From contig CAZJGG010000023.1 of NCBI GenBank assembly GCA_964545475.1, positions 1 through 42,714 of the forward strand: DNA of 42,714 nt. Reading direction: 5' to 3'. Position numbers and translations under genes: made by a program. A model generated the notes under the pieces. It searched no databases. It was not told the DNA's origin and was given only the letters and a program-made list of their open reading frames with translations. Source of the stretch: CAZJGG01 sp964545475 (lineage in GTDB: Bacteria > Bacillota > Clostridia > Lachnospirales > JAISER01). Position 1 is the stretch's first letter, and every line of letters begins with the position of its first letter. Positions 26,132 to 33,974 of the stretch are shown piece after piece.

Positions 26132-26213
26132 ACCTTGGTTGAGTTTATGAGATGCCGAAATAAGCCTTAGGTTTTCACCTATAGGGCCTATGTTGGTGTC
26201 TTTTTTGTTTTTT
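26132..26213 (+). promoter_or_regulatory. Attenuator-like leader with mutually exclusive hairpins and intrinsic terminator
   Basis: Stem 1 pairs ACCT (26132-26135) with AGGT (26169-26172) and continues with GTTTAT (26143-26148) to ATAAGC (26160-26165), loop 26149-26159. The terminator stem pairs CACC (26176-26179) with GGTG (26195-26198), with an inner ATAG/CTAT, then a T-rich tract (26199-26213). An alternative stem, CCTTAGGT with ACCTATAGG (26165-26185, one bulge), would disrupt both. This is the three-state layout of a riboswitch or protein-controlled attenuator. The next plus-strand gene is the GlpA-like gene at 26636, in an operon that encodes the antiterminator GlpP. Confidence 0.65.
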
Positions 26214-26220
26214 AACAATA

Positions 26221-26390
26221 AGAGCCTGTCTAAAATCTCCATTCCGGCATCTTTTCGGCAAATTTTCCGTTTGGACTGCGTCAGCCACAAGCGCCCATAC
26301 GGCTTTGCGTGTATGAACGTTTGCGGCTTCCTTGCCAAACGAAAAATTGTTCTCGAAAATCTACCGAAAGCGAGATCTTAGACTGGCTCT
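26221..26390. repeat. Foldback element, copy A of the CTGTTTAGAAT family
   Basis: The ends AGAGCCTGTCTAAAATCTC (26221-26239) and 26372-26390 are inverted copies with a few mismatches. The centre carries GCGCCCATAC and CTTCCTTGCC as in the sister elements. It starts just after the T-tract of the leader terminator. Confidence 0.82.
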
Positions 26391-26392
26391 AA

Positions 26393-26445
26393 GGGGCGTT
26401 TTTACATCGTTTTGAATTTTTTTAATCAATATTCAACACGCCCCT
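26393..26445. repeat. About 50-bp repeat with GGGCGT/ACGCCC ends, copy 2
   Basis: The core is identical except for one base to 22607-22656. It sits directly between two foldback elements, with only 1-2 bp on each side. Confidence 0.88.
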
Positions 26446-26446
26446 A

Positions 26447-26611
26447 AGAGGCTGTTTAGAATCTCCATTCAGCCGCATTTTTGGTTATTTTTCGTTATTC
26501 TACGTCAGCGTGAAACGCCCATACATTGTTCAGTATGAACGTTCCACGCTTCCTTGCCTAACAAAAAAATCACTCAAAAATACGCCTAAAGCGAGATTCT
26601 AAACAGCCTCT
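26447..26611. repeat. Foldback element, copy B, with perfect 19-bp ends
   Basis: AGAGGCTGTTTAGAATCTC (26447-26465) is the exact complement of 26593-26611. The centre shares CGCCCATAC and CTTCCTTGCC with copy A. It ends 24 bp before the start codon of the GlpA-like gene, so it lies in the leader of that mRNA if transcription starts at 26118. Together, 25799-26635 contains no gene. Confidence 0.9.
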
Positions 26612-26635
26612 AAGAAAATTATAGGAGATGATGTA

Positions 26636-28057
26636 ATGGTAGACGTTGTTATCATCGGAGGCGGCATAATAGGTTGTTGCGTTGCCAGAGAGCTTAGCAA
26701 GTATAAACTTGATATTTTACTTTTAGATAAACAAACGGAGTTAACAGAGGGAACTACAAAAGCAAACAGCGGAATTGTCCATGCAGGTTACGACTGCACC
26801 CCCGGCTCATTAAAAGCAAAACTTAACGTTTTAGGTAATGAAATGTTCACAAAGCTTGTTGAAGAATTGGAAATTCCATATAAGAAAAACGGTTCTATGC
26901 TTCTTGCTTTTTCGGAAGAAGAAAAGCAAGGGCTTAACAAAGTTATGGACAAAGCCGTTAAAAACAAAGTGCCGGATGTTACACTATTAACAAAAGAGCA
27001 GATAAAAAACATGGAGCCTAACATTAACGATAGTGTTGTTGCAGCCTTTTTTGCGCCAACAGGTGGTATAATTTCGTCATATGAAGCGGCTATTGCTTTT
27101 GCGGAAAGTGCATATATTAACGGCGTTAAGTTTATGCTGGAAACTAAAGTTGAGACAATTAAAAAAATTGACGGCGGATATAACATTACCACAAATAAAG
27201 GCGAAATTGCTGCAAAAACTGTAGTTAACGCCGCCGGGCTTTTCAGCGACGAAATAAACAATATGGTTTCAGAAAAAAAATATAAAATTGTGCCGAGAAA
27301 AGGCGAATATTTACTTTATGATAAAGCGCTTAAAGGCTTTGTTAACAGCACATTGTTTCAAATGCCCACCAAGTTTGGCAAAGGCATTTTAGTTACCCCC
27401 ACCGCTCACAGCAACCTTATAATAGGTCCAAGCGCAGAGGATATAGAAGATAAATACGACAAATCTACAAACGCCGATATTATGAGCACTGTATTAAAAA
27501 TTGGTTCAAACAGCATAAATGCTTTACCCCAAGGGATTATTACATCATTTTCCGGCTTAAGGGCAAACCTGCCGGATTATTATGACTTTGTTGTTGAGGA
27601 AGCGCCGGATGCTAAAGGCTTTATTAACACAATCGGAATTAATTCTCCCGGGTTAAGCGCCGCCCCTGCTATTGGTAAAATGGTATGCGATATGATAACG
27701 GATATACTTTCACCTCAAGAGAATAGCGGCTTTATTAGCCAAAGAAAAGCCATTACAATATTTAAAGAACTTTCATTTGAAGAGCAAAACAGGCTTATTA
27801 AAGAAAACAATGATTACGGTAAAATCGTTTGCAGATGTGAATCTGTTACCGAGGGAGAAATTGTCGAAGCTATAAAACGCCCTTTAGGAGCAACCACTGT
27901 AGACGGTGTTAAAAGAAGAACAAGAGCCGGAAGCGGACGTTGCCAAGGTGGCTTTTGCGGTCTTAAGGTTATGGAGATTTTATCAAGAGAGCTGGGTATT
28001 CCTCCTTATGAAGTTACAAAATTCGGAGGGAATTCTAAAATTATTATAAAGGATTGA
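26636..28057 (+). CDS. glpA: GlpA-like FAD-dependent glycerol-3-phosphate dehydrogenase with BFD [2Fe-2S] domain
   Basis: It is predicted to oxidise glycerol-3-phosphate to dihydroxyacetone phosphate. The N-terminal FAD motif (VVIIGGGIIGCCVARELS) belongs to a DAO fold (to about residue 370). The C-terminus is a BFD-like Fe-S domain with KIVCRCESVTEGE and GRCQGGFC, giving the four ligands. The length is 473 residues. The SD AGGAG lies about 9 bp before the ATG. It is the first gene of an operon with a flavoprotein, a DUF1667 protein and GlpP. This set replaces GlpABC in many Clostridia. Confidence 0.87.
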   Translation: MVDVVIIGGGIIGCCVARELSKYKLDILLLDKQTELTEGTTKANSGIVHAGYDCTPGSLKAKLNVLGNEMFTKLVEELEIPYKKNGSMLLAFSEEEKQGLNKVMDKAVKNKVPDVTLLTKEQIKNMEPNINDSVVAAFFAPTGGIISSYEAAIAFAESAYINGVKFMLETKVETIKKIDGGYNITTNKGEIAAKTVVNAAGLFSDEINNMVSEKKYKIVPRKGEYLLYDKALKGFVNSTLFQMPTKFGKGILVTPTAHSNLIIGPSAEDIEDKYDKSTNADIMSTVLKIGSNSINALPQGIITSFSGLRANLPDYYDFVVEEAPDAKGFINTIGINSPGLSAAPAIGKMVCDMITDILSPQENSGFISQRKAITIFKELSFEEQNRLIKENNDYGKIVCRCESVTEGEIVEAIKRPLGATTVDGVKRRTRAGSGRCQGGFCGLKVMEILSRELGIPPYEVTKFGGNSKIIIKD

Positions 28058-28064
28058 TAGTACA

Positions 28065-29339
28065 ATGAAAACTATTGATATTTTAATTATCGGCGGAGGC
28101 CCGGCAGGTCTTTCGGCGGCCATAAAGGCTTATGAAGAGGGAATTAAAAACATACTTATTATAGAGAGAAATTTAGAGCTTGGAGGCATTTTAAACCAGT
28201 GTATACATAACGGCTTTGGTCTTCATTTCTTTAAAGAAGAGCTTACCGGTCCTGAATACGCCTACAGACTTATTGAAAAAGTTAAAGAATATAACATACC
28301 TTTTAAGCTTAAAGCAATGGTTTTAGACGTTACATCCGAAAAGGAAGTAACTATATTAACAACTGACGGCGTAGAAAAAATAAAAGCAAATGCTGTAATT
28401 CTTGCAATGGGCTGCCGGGAAAGACCAAGAGGAGCAATAAATATTCCCGGGGAACGGTGCGCAGGCATTTTCTCCGCAGGCACTGCCCAGGAGCTTGTTA
28501 ACATGAAAGGCTTTGCAGTTGGAAAAGAAGCTGTCATTTTAGGTTCAGGTGATATTGGGCTTATAATGGCAAGGCGATTAACCTTTGAGGGAGCAAAAGT
28601 TAAGTGTGTTGTTGAACTAATGCCCTACTCTAGCGGACTTAAAAGAAATATTGTACAATGTTTAGACGACTACGGAATTCCCCTTAAATACAGCAGTACA
28701 ATAACTAATATTCACGGCAAGGATAGAGTCGAGGGCGTTACCATAGCACAGGTTGACGAAAATAGAAATCCTATAAAAGAAACTGAGGAATATATTTCTT
28801 GTGATACCATATTATTATCTGTAGGGCTTATTCCTGAAAACGAGCTTTCTAAAAGTGCCGGGGTTGAGCTTTCCCCTATTACTGGCGGCGCAATAGTAGA
28901 TAACCATATGCAAACTAATATTCCGGGGATTTTTTCCTGCGGCAACGTTTTACACGTACATGACCTTGTAGACAACGTTTCTATGGAAGCTTTTGAAGCG
29001 GCAAAAAGCGCAGCAGATTACGTTAAAGGAATAAATAAAGAAAAAACATTAGTAAATGTTGTTGCTAAAGACGGCGTAAGGTATACTGTTCCTCAATTTA
29101 TTGATAAAAACAGCTTAGATTCAATTGAAGACAGTCAACCTTTAGAAATTAAATTCCGTTCTGGCGACGTTTTTAAAAACAGTTATGCACAAGTTTATTT
29201 TGACAACGAGAAAGTATTAAGCCATAAAAGCAGAATAATAACTCCGGGCGAAATGGAAAAAATAAAAATAAATAAAAAGCTGTTGGAACAGCTTAAAAAT
29301 GCAACTACTGTCACTGTGAAAATCAGTAAGGAGGCTTAA
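28065..29339 (+). CDS. NAD(P)/FAD-dependent oxidoreductase, partner of the GlpA-like protein
   Basis: It is a pyridine nucleotide-disulfide oxidoreductase fold protein. FAD binding is shown by ILIIGGGPAGLSAAI, and a second dinucleotide site by AVILGSGDIGLIMARRL. The family motif GGILNQCIHNGFGLHFF near residue 40 is typical of the flavoproteins paired with GlpA-like enzymes. No redox-active CxxC of the thioredoxin-reductase type is seen. It probably passes electrons from the dehydrogenase to NAD(P) or a carrier. It starts 8 bp after the upstream stop codon. Confidence 0.87.
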   Translation: MKTIDILIIGGGPAGLSAAIKAYEEGIKNILIIERNLELGGILNQCIHNGFGLHFFKEELTGPEYAYRLIEKVKEYNIPFKLKAMVLDVTSEKEVTILTTDGVEKIKANAVILAMGCRERPRGAINIPGERCAGIFSAGTAQELVNMKGFAVGKEAVILGSGDIGLIMARRLTFEGAKVKCVVELMPYSSGLKRNIVQCLDDYGIPLKYSSTITNIHGKDRVEGVTIAQVDENRNPIKETEEYISCDTILLSVGLIPENELSKSAGVELSPITGGAIVDNHMQTNIPGIFSCGNVLHVHDLVDNVSMEAFEAAKSAADYVKGINKEKTLVNVVAKDGVRYTVPQFIDKNSLDSIEDSQPLEIKFRSGDVFKNSYAQVYFDNEKVLSHKSRIITPGEMEKIKINKKLLEQLKNATTVTVKISKEA

Positions 29340-29344
29340 TATAA

Positions 29345-29701
29345 ATGGAAAAAAGAGAACTCATTTGTATAGGCTGCCCTGTAGGCTGCCAGCTTACAGC
29401 AGAGGGCGAAGGCGAAAATATAAAGATTTCTGGTAATATTTGCAAAATAGGTAATGATTATGGTATAAAAGAATGTACAGACCCTAGAAGAATCATTACA
29501 ACCTCTTTAAGAATTAAAAACGAAGACGGAAGTTTTACTATGATTTCTGTTAAAACCAATAAAGACGTTCCTAAAAACAGAATTTTTGAATGCCTTGAGG
29601 AAATAAAGAAAATTGAGCCAAGTAAAGAAATTAAAATTGGTGATGTTGTAATTGAGAACATACTTGGGCTAGGTTCTGATATTATTGCAACCAGAGGATG
29701 A
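29345..29701 (+). CDS. DUF1667 domain protein (small Fe-S/Zn-type subunit)
   Basis: The 118 residues include an N-terminal cysteine cluster CIGCPVGC and two further cysteines (NICKIG, GIKEC). These are the DUF1667 signature that follows GlpA/flavoprotein pairs. A metal-binding electron-transfer role is probable but unproven. A strong SD (AAGGAGG) precedes the ATG. Its stop overlaps the GlpP start (ATGA). Confidence 0.85.
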   Translation: MEKRELICIGCPVGCQLTAEGEGENIKISGNICKIGNDYGIKECTDPRRIITTSLRIKNEDGSFTMISVKTNKDVPKNRIFECLEEIKKIEPSKEIKIGDVVIENILGLGSDIIATRG

Positions 29702-30291
29702 GTGTTTTGAACGAAAACTTAAGCAAAAACCATTTCTTTAATGATTTGTTAGTTGAAAATCCCATTATTGCCGCAATACGTAATGAAGAACAGCTTGAAA
29801 AAGTGCTTCAAACTGATATAAAAATTGTTTTTGTGCTTTATGGGACAATTCTATCTATTAAGTCCCTGTGCCAGCGGCTTCATGAGAATGATAAAACCGT
29901 TTTTGTTCATTTAGACATGATTGATGGGCTAAAAAATGATGAAGCCGGTATACAATACATAAAAGAAATGGCTAATCCGTTGGGTGTGCTTACTACAAAA
30001 CAAACCAGCATAAAACACGCAAAACATCTTTCATTACACGCTATTTTACGGCTTTTTATAATTGATTCTAAATCTTTAACTACCGGCATAAAGAATATAG
30101 AAGAATTTAAACCCCACGCTGTGGAAGTTATGCCCGGAGCTTCCAGCAAAATAATTAAAACAGTTCAAAAAAGCATAAAAGCGCCGATTATTGCCGGCGG
30201 GCTTATTGAAACTAAGGCAGAAGTAGTAAAAATTCTAAAGTCGGGGGCTATAGCAATTTCTACTTCTTATGAAGATATTTGGGACATATAA
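29698..30291 (+). CDS. glpP: Glycerol-3-phosphate responsive antiterminator GlpP
   Basis: It is an RNA-binding antiterminator with a TIM-barrel-like fold that binds glycerol-3-phosphate and allows read-through of leader terminators in glp mRNAs. Family motifs include NPIIAAIRNEE, VFVHLDMIDGL and AVEVMPGASSKI. The C-terminal PIIAGGLIETKAEV and ISTSYEDIW complete it. At 197 residues it is full length. Its start overlaps the DUF1667 stop by 4 bp. The only terminator-bearing leader in this locus is at 26132-26213, which makes that its most likely target. Confidence 0.92.
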   Translation: MSVLNENLSKNHFFNDLLVENPIIAAIRNEEQLEKVLQTDIKIVFVLYGTILSIKSLCQRLHENDKTVFVHLDMIDGLKNDEAGIQYIKEMANPLGVLTTKQTSIKHAKHLSLHAILRLFIIDSKSLTTGIKNIEEFKPHAVEVMPGASSKIIKTVQKSIKAPIIAGGLIETKAEVVKILKSGAIAISTSYEDIWDI

Positions 30292-30415
30292 TGACTTAAC
30301 ATTATACTAACTGCACTAAAATTTACCTTTATTTTTATGGTTATGCAAATTAAAATTGTATTTATTAGTCGAATAAAATTTATATTCGGCAATTTAAATA
30401 AGAGGAGGATATTTA

Positions 30416-31906
30416 ATGTCTAAATATTTATTAGCTTTTGATCAAGGTACTACAAGCTCCAGAAGTATTTTGTTTAACGAGGGGGGAGAAATAGTAGACG
30501 TAGCCCAAAAAGAGTTTACTCAAATATATCCAAAAGCAGGATGGGTTGAACATAATCCTATGGAAATTTGGGCTAGCCAGCTTTCCGTTGCAACAGAGGT
30601 TATTGCTAAAGTCGGCATTCAACCTGGTGATATTGCCGCTATCGGCATTACAAACCAAAGGGAAACAACTGTAGTTTGGGATAAAAACTCAGGAAAGCCT
30701 GTTTACAACGCTATTGTTTGGCAGTGCAGAAGAACTTCCGAATATTGCGACACTCTTAAAGCTAAAGGGTTTGACACAGCAATTAAAGCTAAAACAGGGC
30801 TTGTTGTAGATGCTTATTTTTCCGGCACAAAAGTTAAATGGATTCTTGATAACGTTGAAGGCGCAAGAGCAGAAGCGGAAAAAGGCAATCTCCTTTTCGG
30901 TACAATTGATTCATGGCTTATTTGGAACTTAACAAAAGGTAAAGTACATGTAACAGACTATACAAATGCTTCAAGGACTATGCTCTTTAATATTCATGAA
31001 CTAAAATGGGATAAAGAAATTCTTGCAGAACTTGATATTCCGGAATCTATGCTTCCAGAAGTTAAACCGTCAAGCTATTTATACGGACATACCTCTTCCG
31101 ATGTTTTAGGCGGAGAAATCCCAATTGCAGGCGTTGCAGGGGATCAGCAGGCTGCTTTATTCGGTCAATGCTGCTTTGATCCGGGCATGGTTAAAAATAC
31201 ATATGGCACAGGCTGCTTTATTCTTATGAACACAGGTGAAAAAGCTGTAGAATCTAAAAACGGCTTACTTACAACTATTGCTTGGGGAGTAGACGGCAAA
31301 GTTGAATATGCCCTTGAAGGCAGCGTTTTCGTTGCAGGCGCTGCAATACAGTGGCTTCGTGACGGTCTTAGAATGATTGACAACGCTTCTTTCTCAGAAG
31401 CTTATGCTAATAAAGTTGCAGATTCTAACGGGGTTTACGTTGTTCCGGCGTTTGTTGGTCTTGGTGCTCCTTATTGGGATCAGTATGCAAGAGGCATAAT
31501 TGTTGGTTTAACCCGTGGCGTTGAAAAAGAACACTTTATCCGTGCAACTTTGGAATCCCTTGCATATCAAAGCAACGACGTTATTAACGCAATGGTTGCA
31601 GACAGCGGCGAAGCTTTAAAACAAATCAGAGTTGACGGCGGCGCATGTGCTAACAACTTCTTAATGCAGTTCCAAGCTGATATTCTTAATGCCGAAGTTT
31701 GCCGCCCACAAGTTATTGAAAGCACAGCTCTTGGCGCAGTTTATTTGGCAGGGCTTCAAGTTGGCTATTATAAGAGCAAAGAAGATATTTTGAAGAAAGT
31801 TAATATTTCTAAAGTATTTAAACCTTGTATGGCTGATGATACGAGAAAAGCTTTAGTCGAAGGCTGGAGCGAAGCTGTTAAACGTTCCCTTGGCTGGGCT
31901 AAATAG
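30416..31906 (+). CDS. glpK: Glycerol kinase
   Basis: It phosphorylates glycerol to glycerol-3-phosphate, the substrate of the enzymes encoded upstream. The 496-residue FGGY kinase shows LAFDQGTTSSRSILF, the WVEHNPMEIW region, VAGDQQAALFGQ and VDGGACANNFLMQFQ. A strong SD (AGAGGAGG) precedes the ATG. It follows glpP by 124 bp. That gap has a small hairpin (30370-30389) but no T-run, so it could share the glp transcript or have its own promoter. Confidence 0.97.
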   Translation: MSKYLLAFDQGTTSSRSILFNEGGEIVDVAQKEFTQIYPKAGWVEHNPMEIWASQLSVATEVIAKVGIQPGDIAAIGITNQRETTVVWDKNSGKPVYNAIVWQCRRTSEYCDTLKAKGFDTAIKAKTGLVVDAYFSGTKVKWILDNVEGARAEAEKGNLLFGTIDSWLIWNLTKGKVHVTDYTNASRTMLFNIHELKWDKEILAELDIPESMLPEVKPSSYLYGHTSSDVLGGEIPIAGVAGDQQAALFGQCCFDPGMVKNTYGTGCFILMNTGEKAVESKNGLLTTIAWGVDGKVEYALEGSVFVAGAAIQWLRDGLRMIDNASFSEAYANKVADSNGVYVVPAFVGLGAPYWDQYARGIIVGLTRGVEKEHFIRATLESLAYQSNDVINAMVADSGEALKQIRVDGGACANNFLMQFQADILNAEVCRPQVIESTALGAVYLAGLQVGYYKSKEDILKKVNISKVFKPCMADDTRKALVEGWSEAVKRSLGWAK

Positions 31907-31962
31907 TTTGAACTCAATAAGCATATAACAATTTAGTTTAATGTTGTCCAATGAATTAATAT

Positions 31963-31996
31963 AAAAAGGCGCTGAATTTTTTCGGCGCTTTTTGCT
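31963..31996. terminator. Bidirectional intrinsic terminator after glpK
   Basis: The stem AAAGGCGCTGAA with TTCGGCGCTTT (one bulged G) is flanked by an A-run and a T-run, so it works in both directions. On the minus strand it would end any transcript coming from the GC-rich island at 32041. Confidence 0.82.
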
Positions 31997-32040
31997 TTAC
32001 GTCCGTTATATTAAAGTTCATACAAAATAATACACAAATT

Positions 32041-32180
32041 GCCAATGTCGTCAACATCGACCGATAATCTTGAAGTGGCTGGCTTCCTCGACAGCCCGAG
32101 ACCTCTGGATGCAAGGGATATCGGGACGTCAAGGACGCCGTCCCCTACAGACAGGCACAGTGATTCTTTCTGTAAATTCA
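32041..32180 (-). ncRNA. GC-rich island, candidate structured RNA (strand inferred)
   Basis: Positions 32041-32160 contain 69 G/C of 120 in an otherwise AT-rich region. On the minus strand possible stems include GGGACG with CGTCCC (32117-32138), GGCT with AGCC around 32075-32095 and GTCG with CGAC around 32047-32061. The bidirectional terminator lies about 45 bp downstream in that direction. Short frames are open on both strands (54 and 56 codons) but neither has an SD. I do not recognise the family. A remnant of an IS200/IS605-type end is an alternative. Confidence 0.35.
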
Positions 32181-32191
32181 TGACATTAAGG

Positions 32192-32220
32192 TTGTTTTTT
32201 AAGCTCTAATTTAGTATTAT
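32192..32220 (+). promoter_or_regulatory. Sigma-A promoter of the LysR gene
   Basis: TTGTTT (32192-32197) and TATTAT (32215-32220) have a 17-bp spacer, leaving a leader of about 27 bp before the ATG at 32254. Confidence 0.65.
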
Positions 32221-32253
32221 TATGTAATCATGAAGTTTTTAAGGATGACTAAT

Positions 32254-33183
32254 ATGAACTTACAGCACCTAAAATACGTAGTTGAAATTGAGAAAACAGG
32301 CTCAATAACAAAGGCGGCGGAAAATCTATTTATGGGGCAGCCGAATTTAAGCCGGGCTGTTAAAGAGCTTGAAAAATCTCTGGGTATTAATATATTTAAG
32401 CGTACTTCAAAAGGAATTGCTCCAACAACCCAAGGAAAAGAATTTATTGGCTTTGCCAAAGGCATAATTGAACAAGTTGACGAAGTTGAAAACTTATATA
32501 TAAAAGGTAAAAAAAATAATCAAAGTTTAAGCATTTCCGTTCCACGGGCAAGCTATATTTCCCATGCTTTTACTAACTTTATAAGAAAGCTTAGTTTACA
32601 TGATTGTATTGATATTAATTATAAAGAAACAAATAATATGCGTGCAATGAAAAATGTTGTTGAAGAAGGATACAGCTTAGGAATAATAAGATATGTTAAC
32701 TGCCATAAAAAATATTTTGACTTGTTTCTTGAAGAAAAGGATTTAAAAGGCAAGCTTGTTTCTAGTTTTAAGTATCAGGTTATAATGTCTGAAAAGCATC
32801 CTCTTGCAAACGAAGAGCTTGAGCTAAATGAAAATGACTTGTCCCGGTATATAGAAATATCTTTCGGAGACCCCTTCATTCCATCTTTGTCAACCGCCGA
32901 TGCTAAAAAAATTGATTTAAACCAAGTAAATGACAGGCATGTTTATGTTTATGAGCGCGGCAGTGCTTATGAATTGTTAAGTGAAGTGCATGACACTTTT
33001 ATGCGCTCCTCCCCTATTCCTCAAAAAATGCTTGAGAAATACTCACTTGTTTCTAAAGTTTGCGAAAGCTTTAACAATGAATACGAAGATGTGATGATAT
33101 ATAGAACAAATCATACTTTTACCGAAATAGAAAAAAGCTTTATAAATGAATTATATAAGTCAGTAAATGAAATTTTAAAATGA
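32254..33183 (+). CDS. LysR family transcriptional regulator
   Basis: The N-terminal winged HTH (LQHLKYVVEIEKTGSITKAA, MGQPNLSRAVKELEKSLG) is followed by a LysR substrate-binding domain. The start at 32254 (MNLQHLKYV) has SD AAGGATG; an ATG at 32230 lies almost at the expected transcription start. The effector is unknown. It stands alone between the GC-rich island and rex, with its own promoter and terminator. Confidence 0.9.
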   Translation: MNLQHLKYVVEIEKTGSITKAAENLFMGQPNLSRAVKELEKSLGINIFKRTSKGIAPTTQGKEFIGFAKGIIEQVDEVENLYIKGKKNNQSLSISVPRASYISHAFTNFIRKLSLHDCIDINYKETNNMRAMKNVVEEGYSLGIIRYVNCHKKYFDLFLEEKDLKGKLVSSFKYQVIMSEKHPLANEELELNENDLSRYIEISFGDPFIPSLSTADAKKIDLNQVNDRHVYVYERGSAYELLSEVHDTFMRSSPIPQKMLEKYSLVSKVCESFNNEYEDVMIYRTNHTFTEIEKSFINELYKSVNEILK

Positions 33184-33209
33184 CATAGAGCTTATTCTTA
33201 AATATAGAT

Positions 33210-33248
33210 AAAAGCATATCGATAAAAACATATCGATATGCTTTTTTT
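33210..33248 (+). terminator. Intrinsic terminator of the LysR gene
   Basis: A 15-bp perfect stem (33210-33224 with 33231-33245, containing ATATCGAT) is followed by a T-run. Confidence 0.9.
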
Positions 33249-33316
33249 ATATTACTCAAATGAGCTTTATAATGATAAAATATTATTATACTATTTCCAA
33301 TTAAAAGGAGAAAAAA

Positions 33317-33940
33317 GTGAATTTTAAACCTATTTCTCAGGCAACAATTAAACGGCTTCCATTGTACCTTGGTTATCTAAAGCAGCTTGGAGAAAATGCC
33401 CCGATTAATATTTCTTCCGGTGCAATATCCCAGGCAATGAAGCTTAACGAAATACAGGTACGAAAAGACCTTGCGGCGGTTTCTATCGGCAAACCCAAAA
33501 TAGGATATGTATTGCAGGACTTAATAGCGGATATTGAAGCTTATTTAGGATATAACAGCGTTTGCGATGCAGTTATTGTGGGAGCAGGTAAACTTGGAAA
33601 GGCTTTAATGGATTATAAAGGGTTTTCTGAATACGGTTTGAAAATCCTTGCCGCCTTTGACAGCAATGTTGATGTTATTAATGAAGATAGTAACATTTAT
33701 CACGTTGATAAGCTTTGGGATTTATGCCAAAGACTAGGAATTAAAATGGGAATTATAACAGTTCCAGCCCATTTCGCCCAGGGCGTATGCAATGAAATGG
33801 TTAATGCAGGCATAAAAGCGATTTGGAACTTTGCGCCCGTACATCTAAATGTTCCGGATGATGTTATTGTTCAAAACGAAAACCTAGCTGTATCTCTTGC
33901 TGTTTTATCAAAGCACTTAAACAGTTGTGCTTTCCAATAA
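33317..33940 (+). CDS. rex: Redox-sensing transcriptional repressor Rex
   Basis: It is an NADH/NAD+-sensing repressor of fermentation genes. The N-terminal winged helix (ISQATIKRLPLYLGYL, ISQAMKLNEIQVRKDLA) is followed by a Rossmann domain (AVIVGAGKLGKAL) and the conserved IWNFAPVHL near the C-terminus. The start is a GTG with AAAGGAG. No clear Rex operator (TTGTTAA-type palindrome) is visible in the short region upstream. It begins a block of redox genes: hydrogenase sensor, phosphatase and alcohol dehydrogenase. Confidence 0.95.
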   Translation: MNFKPISQATIKRLPLYLGYLKQLGENAPINISSGAISQAMKLNEIQVRKDLAAVSIGKPKIGYVLQDLIADIEAYLGYNSVCDAVIVGAGKLGKALMDYKGFSEYGLKILAAFDSNVDVINEDSNIYHVDKLWDLCQRLGIKMGIITVPAHFAQGVCNEMVNAGIKAIWNFAPVHLNVPDDVIVQNENLAVSLAVLSKHLNSCAFQ

Positions 33941-33974
33941 ATTATAAGATTAAATTTTAATAGGCGGGTTTAAA

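Noticed and set aside
26126..26338. Minus-strand 70-codon ORF over the glp leader
   Set aside because: It crosses the leader hairpins and a foldback element, with no SD or recognisable protein features.
32045..32209. 54-codon plus-strand ORF in the GC-rich island
   Set aside because: There is no SD, the opposite strand is equally open, and composition suggests RNA structure rather than coding.
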